The notes under the pieces: model-generated
Told to the model about the DNA's origin: nothing
Databases searched by the model: none
The model's input: only the letters and a program-made list of their open reading frames with translations
Program-made: the position numbers and the translations under genes
Shown: positions 18,101-26,099 of the stretch, one piece after another
Layout: the number at the start of each line of letters is the position of its first letter
Numbering within the stretch: position 1 is the first letter of the stretch
NCBI RefSeq assembly: GCF_003293695.1
Contig: NZ_CP029556.1
Coordinates: 2,180,001 to 2,244,000 of the forward strand
Reading direction: 5' to 3'
Length of the DNA stretch: 64,000 nucleotides
Source: Lysobacter oculi
GTDB lineage: Bacteria; Pseudomonadota; Gammaproteobacteria; Xanthomonadales; Xanthomonadaceae

Positions 18101-18551
18101 CGGCAGCGTGTTCGCCATCTCGGTGCCGCGCGGCGTGGCGGCGCGTGTCGAACCGGTGGCGCAGGCGATGGTGATGGATGACGGCCTGGCCGGCCTGCGC
18201 GTGCTCTGCATCGACAACGATCCGGACATCCTCGACGGCATGCGCGCGCTGCTGCGGCGCTGGCAGGTCGATGTGCGCGTGGCCAGCGATGTCGATGGCG
18301 CCCTGGCGGCGCTCGCGGCGATGGCGCCGCAGGTCCTGCTGGTCGATTTCCACCTGCATGACCGGCTGGATGGCCTTGGCCTCATCGATGCCCTGCGCGA
18401 AGCCGCGGGCCGCGTGTTGCCGGCGGCGCTGCTCACCGGCGACGGCAGCGACGACGTCCTGCACGGCGCGCGTGCGCGTGGATGCGTGGTGTTGACCAAG
18501 CCGGTGCGGCCGGCGCGGTTGCGCGCCTTCCTCGCCGCGCAGCACGGCTGA
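15117..18551 (+). CDS. crbS: Transporter-fused hybrid histidine kinase (CrbS-like)
   Basis: A 1144-residue membrane sensor. Residues 1 to about 515 form a sodium:solute symporter (SLC5) domain of about 13 helices; then a STAC-like linker (about 520-635), a PAS domain (about 641-755, TLENIAQGVSVVDADM), HisKA with H797 in VGHDLLQPLNA, HATPase (N box FIANAMRY, G boxes DSGVGIP and GLGLGLS) and a C-terminal receiver with acceptor D1077. This is the CrbS/MxtR architecture. In Vibrio and Pseudomonas, CrbS with CrbR controls acs, the acetate switch. The start at 15117 follows the -10 box; a longer in-frame start at 15072 would precede it. The acs, actP and CrbR-like genes are 20-28 kb downstream. Confidence 0.9.
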   Translation: MIPSWTLLLISALYVALLFAVATWGERSAMPARLRRLRPAIYALALAVYCSSWTFYGTVGTAARTGWGFLPIYLGPVLLLVFGWRILERLILISDEHRIVSIADFLSSRYGRVPGLAALVAVLALVAAVPYVSLQYKAVAMSVGVLAGTPVAGNEVLADPALYVALALALFAILFGTRRTDATEHHRGMVLAVALESLLKLLAFVAVGLFALWHLPGEDVLPVRVAEAARSMAAKPVPGGVLAQTLIAFLAIVCLPRQFHVAVVECEDVRDLRVARWLFGGYLLLFSLLVLPLSLTGSALFAGSAVSPDSYVLAMPMHFGQDWLALAAYLGGFSAATGMVIMASIALATMVSNDLVMPVLLRLRGSRAARVAIDQQVLWVRRGTIIALALMAFAYHRAVRGHGSLAEYGLLAFAAVAQFAPALIGGLFWRGASRQGALAGTSIGALLWAYTLFLPSLVHSGWLELGDWQRHGPFGIGWLKPEQLFGMQGWDALTHGVFWSLLVNVSVFVWVSMRRRPRLREHLMATSFLDPYAQRTSLEAGGHAGNLRIGDLIALAERIVGERSAQRAFDELRAETGQPLPPDAFADRGLIQFTERLMASAIGADSARLTLTSALRGSGMELGEVVHLLDQAGQELRFNRQMLLTTLENIAQGVSVVDADMRLVTWNRPYQAMFGYPDSMLYVGRPVADLIGWNAERGEMGSGDVASQIERRLAHLRAGTPHVFERVRANGQVIEMRGQPLPDGGYVTTYSDVTAYKQVERALIESNETLEQRVEARTREAEAAQQSKSRFLAAVGHDLLQPLNAARLFTSAMREVDEEAEVRRLGERVDASLRAAEDLLDGLLDISRLDANELKPEIAPFDAGDLLRELAAQYAPIAQKRGLALRVHAAPGTVVMSDRRLLRRALQNFIANAMRYTREGGVLLAARRRGDDVLLQVWDSGVGIPSHHLGQIFEEFRRFAQPGQGERGLGLGLSICQRIARTLDHRLEVHSRVGHGSVFAISVPRGVAARVEPVAQAMVMDDGLAGLRVLCIDNDPDILDGMRALLRRWQVDVRVASDVDGALAALAAMAPQVLLVDFHLHDRLDGLGLIDALREAAGRVLPAALLTGDGSDDVLHGARARGCVVLTKPVRPARLRAFLAAQHG

Positions 18552-18557
18552 ACGCGA

Positions 18558-19340
18558 TCAGCCGCAGAGCATCCGCAGCGCGGCTTTCAGGCGGCGGCCT
18601 TCGGCGTGCAGGTAGTCGCGTTCGTCGCGCCAGTGCGGACAGCGTGCTTCCACTTCGCGCCAGAACGCGCGCGAATGATCGTGGTGGATCAGGTGGCAGA
18701 GCTCGTGCACCAGCACGTATTCGAAGGCGGAAGGCCGCGCCAGCACCAGCGCCAGGTCCAGTGCCATCACGCCCGTCGGTGAGAGCGAGCCCCATTGCGT
18801 GCTGGTGCGCTTGAGCACGATGCGCGAAGGCGGCTTCGGCAACGCCGCGGTGTAGGTCGGCAGCCAGCGGGCCAAGTCGGCGCGGGCTTCGGCCTCGTAG
18901 AAGTCACGCAGCGCGCGCTGCATGGCCGGCGTCGTGGCCATGCCTAGCCGCAGGCCGCGCACGTCGAAGCGGTAGCCGCCGCCATCGACCGGCTGCACGC
19001 GGGTGAGCCGGCCGGCCTGCCACGCCAGCGGATGCGAGGCCCCGCGCAGCGGCAGCGCCGTGCTGGTGCCGGGCGCCAGCGGCGTGGGCAGTTCGGCATG
19101 CAGCATCCGCCATTGCGCCTGCAACCAGTCGCGGTGCGCATGGAGGAAGTCGAGCGCCGCGCGTTCACTCGCCCGCGTAGGCAGGGTCAGGCGCGCGCCG
19201 CGCTCATCGACCGACAGCTTGATGCGCCGCGCGCGGGGATGCCGGCACATCGACACCTCGATGCGGGTGCCGTCGGCCAGCTGCAGCTCCACCGTGCGGG
19301 GATCGCTGACCTGCGGGGCGCGGGTGAAGAGGCGGAGCAT
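18558..19340 (-). CDS. YgjP-like zinc metalloprotease
   Basis: A 260-residue protein of the YgjP/SprT-like M48-related family. It has the family TQWGSLSPTG motif (about 181-190), the zinc site HELCH at 212-216 and a third histidine in HSRAFW (H222). Unlike membrane M48 proteases it has no transmembrane segment, so it should be cytoplasmic. The physiological substrate is unknown. A TATAAA box ends 6 nt before the ATG at 19340, which supports this start over the adjacent GTG. It converges tail to tail with the sensor kinase gene (6 nt apart). Confidence 0.9.
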   Translation of the reverse strand: MLRLFTRAPQVSDPRTVELQLADGTRIEVSMCRHPRARRIKLSVDERGARLTLPTRASERAALDFLHAHRDWLQAQWRMLHAELPTPLAPGTSTALPLRGASHPLAWQAGRLTRVQPVDGGGYRFDVRGLRLGMATTPAMQRALRDFYEAEARADLARWLPTYTAALPKPPSRIVLKRTSTQWGSLSPTGVMALDLALVLARPSAFEYVLVHELCHLIHHDHSRAFWREVEARCPHWRDERDYLHAEGRRLKAALRMLCG

Positions 19341-19346
19341 CACGCT

Positions 19347-19352
19347 TTTATA
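19347..19352 (-). promoter_or_regulatory. -10 element of the YgjP-like gene
   Basis: TATAAA on the minus strand, 6 nt before the ATG at 19340: one of the best matches to consensus in the window, and positioned for leaderless initiation. Confidence 0.6.
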
Positions 19353-19394
19353 CCGGCAGGGAAAGGAGTTCCGGGCGTTTCCGGACCCGGAATG

Positions 19395-19425
19395 GGAAAG
19401 GCCGCCCCAGAGGAGCGGCCTTTCC
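19395..19425 (-). terminator. Hairpin terminator after the small secreted protein
   Basis: Perfect 11-bp stem GGAAAGGCCGC/GCGGCCTTTCC. It lies 18 bp past the stop of the leftward gene at 19443. The T tract is short on both strands (TTT), so termination strength is uncertain. Confidence 0.75.
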
Positions 19426-19442
19426 GGTGCGGAGGGTGACGC

Positions 19443-19748
19443 TTAACGATGCGCGTGATTCTCCACGCGGCGCAGTTCGTCGACCCGCGACATCTGCGGC
19501 AGGTCCTTCCTGGCGAACTGGCCCGACGAGGCCGCGTTCTGCGCGCTGACCTGGAGCGAGAGCTGCACGCGGGCCTCGAACAGCAGGCGCTCACAGATCT
19601 TGGCCTGGTATGCGGTGGGCTGCTCGGCCTGGCACTGGCGCGCATATTTCTGGCCGCTGGGCGTCTTGAGGAGGGGCTGCTCGGCGGCTTGCACGGAGGC
19701 AGCTGCACACAGCAACAGCACGCTGGAAAGGACGATCAAACGCTTCAT
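19443..19748 (-). CDS. Small exported protein of unknown function
   Basis: A 101-residue protein with a clear signal peptide (KRLIVLSSVLLLCAAASVQAAEQ). The mature part is about 80 residues, hydrophilic, with two cysteines (in ARQCQAEQ and KICERLL) that could form a disulfide in the periplasm. I do not recognise the family. The ATG at 19748 is chosen because AAGGAGA lies just upstream and the signal peptide starts there; a longer frame adds 11 residues without a ribosome site. It appears to be a single-gene transcript. Confidence 0.8.
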   Translation of the reverse strand: MKRLIVLSSVLLLCAAASVQAAEQPLLKTPSGQKYARQCQAEQPTAYQAKICERLLFEARVQLSLQVSAQNAASSGQFARKDLPQMSRVDELRRVENHAHR

Positions 19749-19875
19749 GCGGGTCTCCTTGGATCGTGAAGGGACGATCACTCCTGGTACGTGCCACGGC
19801 TGCCGATCGTCGCAAACAGCGGGTGTGTTCCCACCCTAGGCAAAACAGGGCGGCGAGGCAACACTGCGGCACGCC

Positions 19876-20787
19876 TCAGTCGGCGCTGCTCAACTTGAAT
19901 GCGGCCTCCAGCACCGGGAACAGCCGCTTGAACTCGCCGGCCATCAGCGCGAAGCGGGCATCAAGTTCGGCGCGGATGTCGTCGCGTTCGCTCGATTCCA
20001 GTTGCTCCACCGCACCATCGAGCAGCTTGAACTTGCGCAGCACCAGGTCCTCGCCCATCACGAAGCCGACATGGTCGTCGAGCAGCAGCGCCAGGCGCGC
20101 GACCTGCTTGCCGGCTTCCAGGTGCGTCTCGATCTCTTCGCCGGCCAGCTCCATGCGCTGCACCTTGACCACCGCGCCGGTGTCAGCGGGGTCGCGCAGT
20201 TCGCATTCGTCGCCCAGCGACAGGCCTTCGGGCAGGGCGTCGCCGGCGATCCAGCCGGTCATCACCGAACGCGGCGCGACCTCGGCATTGACCGGCAACG
20301 CGGGGAAGCTGCCCAGCGCTTCGCGGATCTGCGAGACCACCGCCTCGGCCACCTTGCGCGACGAGGTGTCGACGACCAGCACGCCATGCTTGAGGTCGAT
20401 CAGCGCATCGGTGCGCACCGGCCGCACGAAGGCGCGCGGCAGCAGTTCCATCACCAGGTCGTCCTTCATCTGCCGGCGCATCTTGCCGCCGGGACGCCGC
20501 GCGTTCTTCTCCTCGTACTCGTCGATCTTCTTCTGCAGCAGGTCGTTGACCACCGACGACGGCAGCAGCTTGTCCTCGCCGCCCACGGTGAGCCAGATCG
20601 CGTCATCGATGCGGTGCATCAGCGCGGCCTCATCGCCACCCGCGCGCCCGAACGGCGACACGAAACCGCGGCTGGACAGCTCCATCGGGCCGACCGGATT
20701 GAGCGCGGCCTCGGCCAGTTGTGATTCGAGATCGTCGAAGGAGACCGAAGCGGGGAAACGGAACAGGGTCAGGTTGCGGAAGAACAT
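19876..20787 (-). CDS. rdgC: Recombination-associated protein RdgC
   Basis: A 303-residue RdgC protein, a ring-shaped dimer that binds double-stranded DNA and restrains RecA. The N-terminus MFFRNLTLFRF, the GFVSPFGR segment near residue 41, the KKIDEYEEKN stretch and the C-terminal LDARFALMAGEFKRL are characteristic, and length is standard. It is alone between the small exported protein and a structured intergenic element. Confidence 0.95.
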   Translation of the reverse strand: MFFRNLTLFRFPASVSFDDLESQLAEAALNPVGPMELSSRGFVSPFGRAGGDEAALMHRIDDAIWLTVGGEDKLLPSSVVNDLLQKKIDEYEEKNARRPGGKMRRQMKDDLVMELLPRAFVRPVRTDALIDLKHGVLVVDTSSRKVAEAVVSQIREALGSFPALPVNAEVAPRSVMTGWIAGDALPEGLSLGDECELRDPADTGAVVKVQRMELAGEEIETHLEAGKQVARLALLLDDHVGFVMGEDLVLRKFKLLDGAVEQLESSERDDIRAELDARFALMAGEFKRLFPVLEAAFKLSSAD

Positions 20788-20823
20788 TCAATATCCAAAG
20801 TGAAAGTGGGGGTCGCGGATGAC

Positions 20824-20908
20824 TGAGCCTTGCTGCGACACGCCGTGAATCCATCCATGGAGGCTCATTTGCGACATCCATGTCGCGGAAGGTCGCGTCA
20901 AGGCTCAG
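20824..20908. repeat. Structured intergenic element, copy 2
   Basis: Outer inverted repeat CTGAGCCTTG (20824-20833) and CAAGGCTCAG (20899-20908) enclosing a 7-bp-arm hairpin at 20872-20887 with the CATGGATG core (read on the minus strand) and GAGCCT at 20867-20862. It has the same layout as the element at 205-301. The right arm contains the ttcA stop codon (20905-20907), so the element forms the very end of that gene. Confidence 0.7.
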
Positions 20909-21825
20909 CCATCCACGTCGCTTGAATTGCGACTGCCGGGATCACCCGCCAGCCACGCATGCGCATCCGGCAATGCCGCATCGCCGCGTTTGCCGAGCGC
21001 GAGGAAGTCGAACAGCTTCGGATCGCTCAACTGCGACGGGCGGATGTCGCCGAGTGCGCGCGCCATGGTCTCGACGCGGCCGGGTGTTTCGCGTTCCCAC
21101 TGCTGCAGCATCCGCTTGACCTGCTTACGCTGCAGGTTTTCCTGCGAGCCGCACAGGTTGCACGGGATGATCGGGAAATCCTTCAGCGCCGCGTACTGCT
21201 CGATGTCGTCTTCGCGCACATAGGCGAGCGGGCGGATCACGACGTGCTTGCCGTCATCGCTCAACAGCTTGGGCGGCATGCCGCTCAGCTTGGCGTGGAA
21301 GAACAGGTTGAGGAAGAAAGTGTTGACCAGGTCGTCGCGATGATGGCCCAGCGCGATCCTGGTGAAGCCGTTTTCCTCGGCATAGGTGTACAACGCGCCG
21401 CGCCGGAGCCGCGAGCACAGCGAACACATCGTCTTGCCTTCGGGGATGACCCGCGACACCACCGAATAGGTGTCCTGCTCGATGATGTGGAAGTCGACGC
21501 CGAGCGACCTCAGGTAGTCCGGCAGCACGTGCTCGGGGAAGCCGGGCTGCTTCTGGTCCAGGTTGACCGCGGTGATGCTGAACTCCACCGGCGCCTTCTT
21601 CTGCAGCTGCAGCAGCACGTCGAGCATGGTGTAGCTGTCCTTGCCGCCGGACAGGCAGACCATGACCTTGTCGCCGTTCTCGATCATCCCGAAATCGGCG
21701 ATCGCCTTGCCGACCTGGTGGCGCAGGCGCTTGGCCAGTTTGTCGGCCTCGCGCTTGCCCGGGGCGGCCTTCGCGGGCGCGGCGGCGGGCTGCGGTTCGA
21801 TGAGGGCGAGGGGAATGCTGTTCAT
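20905..21825 (-). CDS. ttcA: tRNA 2-thiocytidine biosynthesis protein TtcA
   Basis: A 306-residue ATP-pyrophosphatase that thiolates cytidine 32 of several tRNAs using an iron-sulfur cluster. The PP-loop SGGKDS is at 59-64; the cluster ligands CSLC (C134, C137) and CNLC (C222) are present. [14 protein letters not shown] follows at about 160. The last residues are encoded inside the intergenic element at 20824-20908, so the C-terminal tail is probably non-essential. GACAAT ends 6 nt before the ATG, suggesting a leaderless mRNA. Confidence 0.96.
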   Translation of the reverse strand: MNSIPLALIEPQPAAAPAKAAPGKREADKLAKRLRHQVGKAIADFGMIENGDKVMVCLSGGKDSYTMLDVLLQLQKKAPVEFSITAVNLDQKQPGFPEHVLPDYLRSLGVDFHIIEQDTYSVVSRVIPEGKTMCSLCSRLRRGALYTYAEENGFTRIALGHHRDDLVNTFFLNLFFHAKLSGMPPKLLSDDGKHVVIRPLAYVREDDIEQYAALKDFPIIPCNLCGSQENLQRKQVKRMLQQWERETPGRVETMARALGDIRPSQLSDPKLFDFLALGKRGDAALPDAHAWLAGDPGSRNSSDVDG

Positions 21826-21831
21826 CCGCGC

Positions 21832-21837
21832 ATTGTC
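21832..21837 (-). promoter_or_regulatory. Putative -10 element of ttcA
   Basis: GACAAT on the minus strand, 6 nt before the ATG at 21825. Confidence 0.5.
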
Positions 21838-21881
21838 TCATCCCGCCCGGACCCGCGATGACGCGACGCGCGCGATCAGGC

Positions 21882-21887
21882 TAAGCT
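21882..21887 (+). promoter_or_regulatory. Putative -10 element of the DUF465 gene
   Basis: TAAGCT, 6 nt before the ATG at 21894; no ribosome site, consistent with a leaderless transcript. Confidence 0.5.
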
Positions 21888-21893
21888 CGGCCC

Positions 21894-22115
21894 ATGAGCC
21901 AGCTGACCACCGACCCCGCCGAGATCGCACGGATGGCGCGGCGCGTGCTGGAACTCAAGACCGAACATCGCGACCTGGACGAGGTGATCACCCGCCTGCA
22001 GGCCGATGCCGCGCATGACCAGCTGATGGTCTGCCGGCTCAAGAAGCGCAAGCTCAGGCTGAAGGACCAGATCCACTACCTGGAACGGGCGATGACGCCG
22101 GACGAACCGGCTTGA
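21894..22115 (+). CDS. DUF465 (YdcH-like) small helical protein
   Basis: A 73-residue, highly charged protein of the DUF465/YdcH family. It is almost wholly alpha-helical: a first helix with LELKTEHRDLDEVITRL and a second with CRLKKRKLRLKDQIHYLE, the conserved signature of the family. It is likely a short coiled coil in the cytoplasm; function is unknown. It is divergent from ttcA and convergent with plsB, with plsB's terminator just downstream. Confidence 0.88.
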   Translation: MSQLTTDPAEIARMARRVLELKTEHRDLDEVITRLQADAAHDQLMVCRLKKRKLRLKDQIHYLERAMTPDEPA

Positions 22116-22171
22116 GGCATCCCGGTGGATGGACGGCCATTCGTCGGCCCGGCATCCACCATCGCCCAAAC

Positions 22172-22197
22172 AAAAAGCGCCGGATCAACCGGCGCTT
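22172..22197 (-). terminator. Terminator of plsB
   Basis: Perfect stem AAGCGCCGG/CCGGCGCTT with a 5-nt loop. On the minus strand it is followed by TTTTTG. It lies 22 bp past the plsB stop. Confidence 0.92.
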
Positions 22198-22218
22198 CCC
22201 GCATCCCGATAAACCGAT

Positions 22219-24933
22219 TTACCCGCCTTCTTCCGGCGCCACGGCAGGTGCGGGTGGCGCCTCCTGCGCAGGCCGCGCCGCCTCCGGGCTGACCTTCTCG
22301 ATGGTGTGGCGCAGTTCGCGACCCAGGATCACCTTGGCATCGCGCGCCCACTGGTTGAGGCGCTCGTCGAACACCAGCTTGCCCTGCTCGTCGGTCCAGA
22401 CCAGGCGCATCTCGCGCAGTTTCTGGATGAAGCCGCGGAACAGCGACTTGTCGAAGAACTCCGGCGCGGTCTGCGCGTAGAGCAGCGACAGCCGTTGCGC
22501 GGCGAGCTGGCAGAGCGTTTCAAGTTCGCCGGCGCTGAGCACGCCGGGGCCGTTCTTGGCCAGCACGGAAATGGCGATGTAGTAGCGCTCGAAAGCCTGC
22601 TGCAGCGGGTGGCCCAGGCCGCGCAGGCGGAACACCTCGTCGGACTGGCCGGCATTGCGGGCAAGGAAGCCGCCTTCGTCGTCGCTGACCTGTTCCAGCA
22701 GGCCTTCGCGGACGAAGACATCGGCGGTGCGGTCGATGCGCTCGGCGAATTCCTCCGGCGTCCACGGCAAAAACAGCTCGCCCTGCAGGAACGGATAGAC
22801 GTTCTCGCCGAGCCGCCTGAGCGTGTTGCGCGACATCCGCCGGTTGTGCAGGAAGCACACCGCGATCCACGCCGAAGCGGTGAACAGGTGCAGCACGTTG
22901 TTGCGGAAATACGAGAGCAGCACGGCATTGTCGTCGTCCACGTCCAGCACGTCGCCGAGCGGGTGGCGGGTGCGGTTGAGGACGTTGATCTCCTCGCCGT
23001 GCGCGACGATCTGTTCCGGCGTGTGCGGGGTCACGGTGACGCGGTCGGAATACGGCACATCGACCAGCAGCGTCTTCGACAGCGCGATCTGCGCCAGCAG
23101 GTCGGCTTCGCCCATCGCGTGCTTGGGCGTGGACAGCAGCGCGAGGGCGAGCAGGTTGATCGGGTTGACGTCGGCGGCGCGGTTCACGTTGACCTGGATC
23201 TGCTGGGCCAGCGCGTTGACGGTGCCGGTCAGCCACTCCGGTTTTTCCTCCTCGCCCACCGCCTGGCCGTCCCAGCCGATGGCGTGTTTCGCCAGCACGT
23301 GGTTGAGCTCGATCGGCTCGCCGAAGTTCACCACCACCTGGCCGTAGTTGCTGCGCAGCACCTTGGGGATGCCGATCAGCAGCTGCCAGATCGATTCCTT
23401 TTCCTTCGGCTTGCCGGTCAGCTCGTCCTGGTAGCTGTTGCCTTCCATGAGCTTCTCGTAGCCGATGTAGATGGGTTGGAACAGCACCGGACGCGTGGGC
23501 TGGCGCAGGTAGGCCCGAAGCGTCATCGAGATCATCCCGCCCTTGGGCTGGAGCAGGCGGCCGGTACGCGAACGCCCGCCTTCGATGAAATATTCGACCG
23601 AATAACCGCCGGCGATCAGCTGGGCGACGTATTCCGACAGCACCGCCGAATACAGCATGTTGCCGCGGATGGAGCGGCGGATGAAGAACGCGCCGCCCTT
23701 GCGCAGCAGGGTACCGATCACCGGCAGGTTGAGGTTGATGCCGGCCACGATGTGCGGCGGCACGATGCCGCGCGTGTAGAGCATGTACGACAGCAGCAGG
23801 TAGTCCATATGGCTGCGGTGGCTGGGCACGTAGACCACTTCGTGGCCGGGTGCGGCTTCCTTGAGCTTGTCGAGGTGGTGGACCAGCACGCCGCGGTAGA
23901 TGCGGTTCCAGACCGGTGTGAGCAGGAAGCTGGCCGAACGCACCACCGGGTGCGAATAGTCGGCGGCGAGTTCCCAGGCGTAGGCGTGGGCTTTCTTCCA
24001 GGCGTCCTGCGGCTTGCTGCCGTTGCGGCGGGCCTGGTCGGCGATGGCCTGCTTGACCGGGTCGGCGGCCAGCACGCGGTCGATGAGGAGGCGGCGGGTG
24101 GACAGGTCCGGGCCGATCACCGCCGCGCGGATGCGGTGGAAGTGGGTGCGCAGCACGCGCGAGAGCTTGCGCACGGTGCGTTCCGGCGGCAGGCCTTCGT
24201 CGACGATGCCGCGCAGCGAGACCGGTGGCGAGAAGCGCACCAGGGTGCCGCGGCCGTTCAGCAGGATGGCCAGCAGGCGGCGGAAGCGCCCGACCAGCGT
24301 CCAGTTCTCGGAGAACAGCACCGAGAACCAGCCGCTCTGCTTGTCCGGCGCGCGCCCGACGAAGATCGACACCGGCACCAGCTGCACGTCCAGCGCCGGG
24401 TTGTCGCGGTGCGCCTGCAGCAGGCGGGCCAGCGAGCCGGAATGGGTCTTGTGCTCGGCGCCGGGAGCGAGGCCGAGCGCGTTGGCGTGGCGGCGCGACC
24501 GCGCGACGTAGGCGCGCTTGCGGCCCAGCGGGTCGCCGGGCAGCGGGTTGAGCGGCGAGGGCAGGCCGGCCTCCTGGCAGGCGCGGTCCAGGATCAGCGC
24601 ATTGCTGATGCCGTAGTCCTCCAGCACGTAGCAGACCGGGCGGCCGTCATCGAACTGGGCCGGGGTCTGTGGCTCCAGCTTGAGCTCGATCCACGGCTCC
24701 AGCACCTTGCCGAGCAGCTTGGCCCAGAGCGGGCGGGAGACGATCAGCGGCGTGCGCGGGCCTGGGGCGGCCGGTGCCGTGGCTTCGGGCGCGTCGGTGA
24801 CGGCATCGCCGGCGTGGGCGGGGGCATCGGGTGGGCTGGCCGCGGCCGGCGTCTCGCCCGGGGTCGCGGCGGGCTTGGGCGGGTCGGCGGGCGTTTCCGG
24901 TTCCGGAAACGGCAGGGGGGTCTGGTTCTGCAT
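22219..24933 (-). CDS. plsB: Glycerol-3-phosphate 1-O-acyltransferase PlsB
   Basis: A 904-residue inner-membrane acyltransferase that makes lysophosphatidic acid, the first step of phospholipid synthesis. The catalytic HRSHMD box is at 372-377 (H372, D377), GGAFFIRRS near 413-421 and FIEGGRSRTG at 449-458. A proline/alanine-rich, probably disordered N-terminal 60 residues precede the conserved part, making it longer than E. coli PlsB (about 807). A GATAAT box ends 6 nt before the ATG, so the gene has its own promoter even though the upstream lipoprotein gene is only 7 bp away. Confidence 0.95.
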   Translation of the reverse strand: MQNQTPLPFPEPETPADPPKPAATPGETPAAASPPDAPAHAGDAVTDAPEATAPAAPGPRTPLIVSRPLWAKLLGKVLEPWIELKLEPQTPAQFDDGRPVCYVLEDYGISNALILDRACQEAGLPSPLNPLPGDPLGRKRAYVARSRRHANALGLAPGAEHKTHSGSLARLLQAHRDNPALDVQLVPVSIFVGRAPDKQSGWFSVLFSENWTLVGRFRRLLAILLNGRGTLVRFSPPVSLRGIVDEGLPPERTVRKLSRVLRTHFHRIRAAVIGPDLSTRRLLIDRVLAADPVKQAIADQARRNGSKPQDAWKKAHAYAWELAADYSHPVVRSASFLLTPVWNRIYRGVLVHHLDKLKEAAPGHEVVYVPSHRSHMDYLLLSYMLYTRGIVPPHIVAGINLNLPVIGTLLRKGGAFFIRRSIRGNMLYSAVLSEYVAQLIAGGYSVEYFIEGGRSRTGRLLQPKGGMISMTLRAYLRQPTRPVLFQPIYIGYEKLMEGNSYQDELTGKPKEKESIWQLLIGIPKVLRSNYGQVVVNFGEPIELNHVLAKHAIGWDGQAVGEEEKPEWLTGTVNALAQQIQVNVNRAADVNPINLLALALLSTPKHAMGEADLLAQIALSKTLLVDVPYSDRVTVTPHTPEQIVAHGEEINVLNRTRHPLGDVLDVDDDNAVLLSYFRNNVLHLFTASAWIAVCFLHNRRMSRNTLRRLGENVYPFLQGELFLPWTPEEFAERIDRTADVFVREGLLEQVSDDEGGFLARNAGQSDEVFRLRGLGHPLQQAFERYYIAISVLAKNGPGVLSAGELETLCQLAAQRLSLLYAQTAPEFFDKSLFRGFIQKLREMRLVWTDEQGKLVFDERLNQWARDAKVILGRELRHTIEKVSPEAARPAQEAPPAPAVAPEEGG

Positions 24934-24939
24934 CGGCCG

Positions 24940-24945
24940 ATTATC
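24940..24945 (-). promoter_or_regulatory. -10 element of plsB, overlapping an upstream stop codon
   Basis: GATAAT on the minus strand, 6 nt before the plsB ATG. The hexamer includes the TAA stop codon of the upstream lipoprotein gene (24943-24941). Confidence 0.5.
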
Positions 24946-25879
24946 GCCCAGCGGGGCGCGCCGGCTCCGTCACGGGCGGGGCCGCGGCCGGCGAGCCGAG
25001 CGAGGCTTCGGCGGCTTTCAGGTAATCGGCCAGGTACCAGCGGCCATCGACCCGCACCGCGTCCACCACGGTTTCGATGTCGTCTTCGGCCACGCTGTAG
25101 CGGACCTTCACCGACGCGCGGTCGCCTTCCACCTTCACCGTCTCGGCGCGGACGCTGGCCAGCGCCGCATCCACCCCCAGCCCGTACAGGGCGAGCATCT
25201 GCTTGGCGGCGATGTAGAGCGGGACCAGCGCCTTCAGGCTGGCGTCCATGCCGAGGCGGCTGAAGTCCTCGTTGCCGTGCAGGCCGGTGCGCGCGGCGCC
25301 GGTGACCAGCAGATGGATGCTCTCGCGGCCGCGGCCGGGGTCTCCGAGCGGGGCGTGCTGGGCCCAGTCGGACACGGCTTCGATCAACGCGACGTAATGC
25401 TGGCGCTGCTGGGCGTTGTACTGGCCTTCGCGGGCCAGGTACTGCTTGCCGAACAGGCCCAGGCCACGGGCGGCTTCCTGCAGGGCGCGGGTCTGGCCGG
25501 CCAGCTGCTGGCGGTGGCGGGCCTGCAGCTTGCGTTCGGCGTCTTTCGCGGTGAGCGCCTGCAGCATGCCGGGGATGCTGTCGTCCAGCGGCAGCTCGCT
25601 CAGCGGCCAGCGCGAGTCTCCGGCCCGCCAGCCCGCTTCCACCCGCGCATGCAGCGCCGGCGGCAGGGTGCTGCGGGCGACATCGGCCAGTGCGTTGCGG
25701 CGCAGGTGGGCGATGGGGTCCTGGATGGCGCCGGCCGGCGTGGCCGCGCCGTGCGGGGCGACGGCATCGGGCGTGCCCGCCAGCGGCGCCGTGGAGGGCG
25801 TGGGCGAACAGGCCAGCAGCAGGAGGCCGGCGAGCAGGCCCGTCAGGACCCGCCAGCTGGACGGGTAGCTCGATCGCAT
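24941..25879 (-). CDS. Predicted lipoprotein of unknown function
   Basis: A 312-residue exported lipoprotein. The N-terminal LLAGLLLLACSPTPS contains a lipobox (LLAC). A low-complexity linker follows, then a helical region rich in Q/R/A (about 110-160) and a C-terminal part (about 250-295) with SVKVRYSVAEDD and VRVDGRWYLADYLK. That last portion looks like the beta-rich end of SnoaL/DUF4878-type lipoproteins, but I cannot assign a family. It lies directly upstream of plsB on the same strand, perhaps partly co-transcribed. Role unknown; an envelope function is an inference from the context. Confidence 0.75.
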   Translation of the reverse strand: MRSSYPSSWRVLTGLLAGLLLLACSPTPSTAPLAGTPDAVAPHGAATPAGAIQDPIAHLRRNALADVARSTLPPALHARVEAGWRAGDSRWPLSELPLDDSIPGMLQALTAKDAERKLQARHRQQLAGQTRALQEAARGLGLFGKQYLAREGQYNAQQRQHYVALIEAVSDWAQHAPLGDPGRGRESIHLLVTGAARTGLHGNEDFSRLGMDASLKALVPLYIAAKQMLALYGLGVDAALASVRAETVKVEGDRASVKVRYSVAEDDIETVVDAVRVDGRWYLADYLKAAEASLGSPAAAPPVTEPARPAGR

Positions 25880-25963
25880 GTGGTGATGGATGCCTGAAAC
25901 CCCTTCGTCGCATCTTGACCGCGCGGCCGCCGGGGCGGCAAGGGGCGTGGGTCAAGGAAACGG

Positions 25964-25993
25964 GCAAAAAAAAAGGAGACCGGAGTCTCCTTT
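25964..25993 (-). terminator. Terminator of the acid phosphatase gene
   Basis: Stem AAAGGAGAC/GTCTCCTTT with a 4-nt CGGA loop. On the minus strand it is followed by a run of nine T. It lies about 105 bp beyond the leftward stop at 26100. Confidence 0.92.
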
Positions 25994-26099
25994 CATAAAT
26001 CCGGCAGGGCCGGAGGACAGTGTTGTGGCGGGGCCAGCTTAGTCGCCCCGCCAACTTTATGCAACACGTGAGGTTTCATCCTCCAAACTATTGATTTGA

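Noticed and set aside
22306..25263. A 985-codon open frame on the plus strand, opposite plsB and the lipoprotein gene
   Set aside because: It is an antisense shadow caused by high GC and third-position bias. Its translation is His/Arg/Val-rich low-complexity sequence without any domain, while the minus strand encodes clear PlsB.
26060..26080. CACGTG-containing stretch considered as a parS site
   Set aside because: Only the central CACGTG-like core is present. The flanks do not match TGTTTCACGTGAAACA, and it lies far from parAB.
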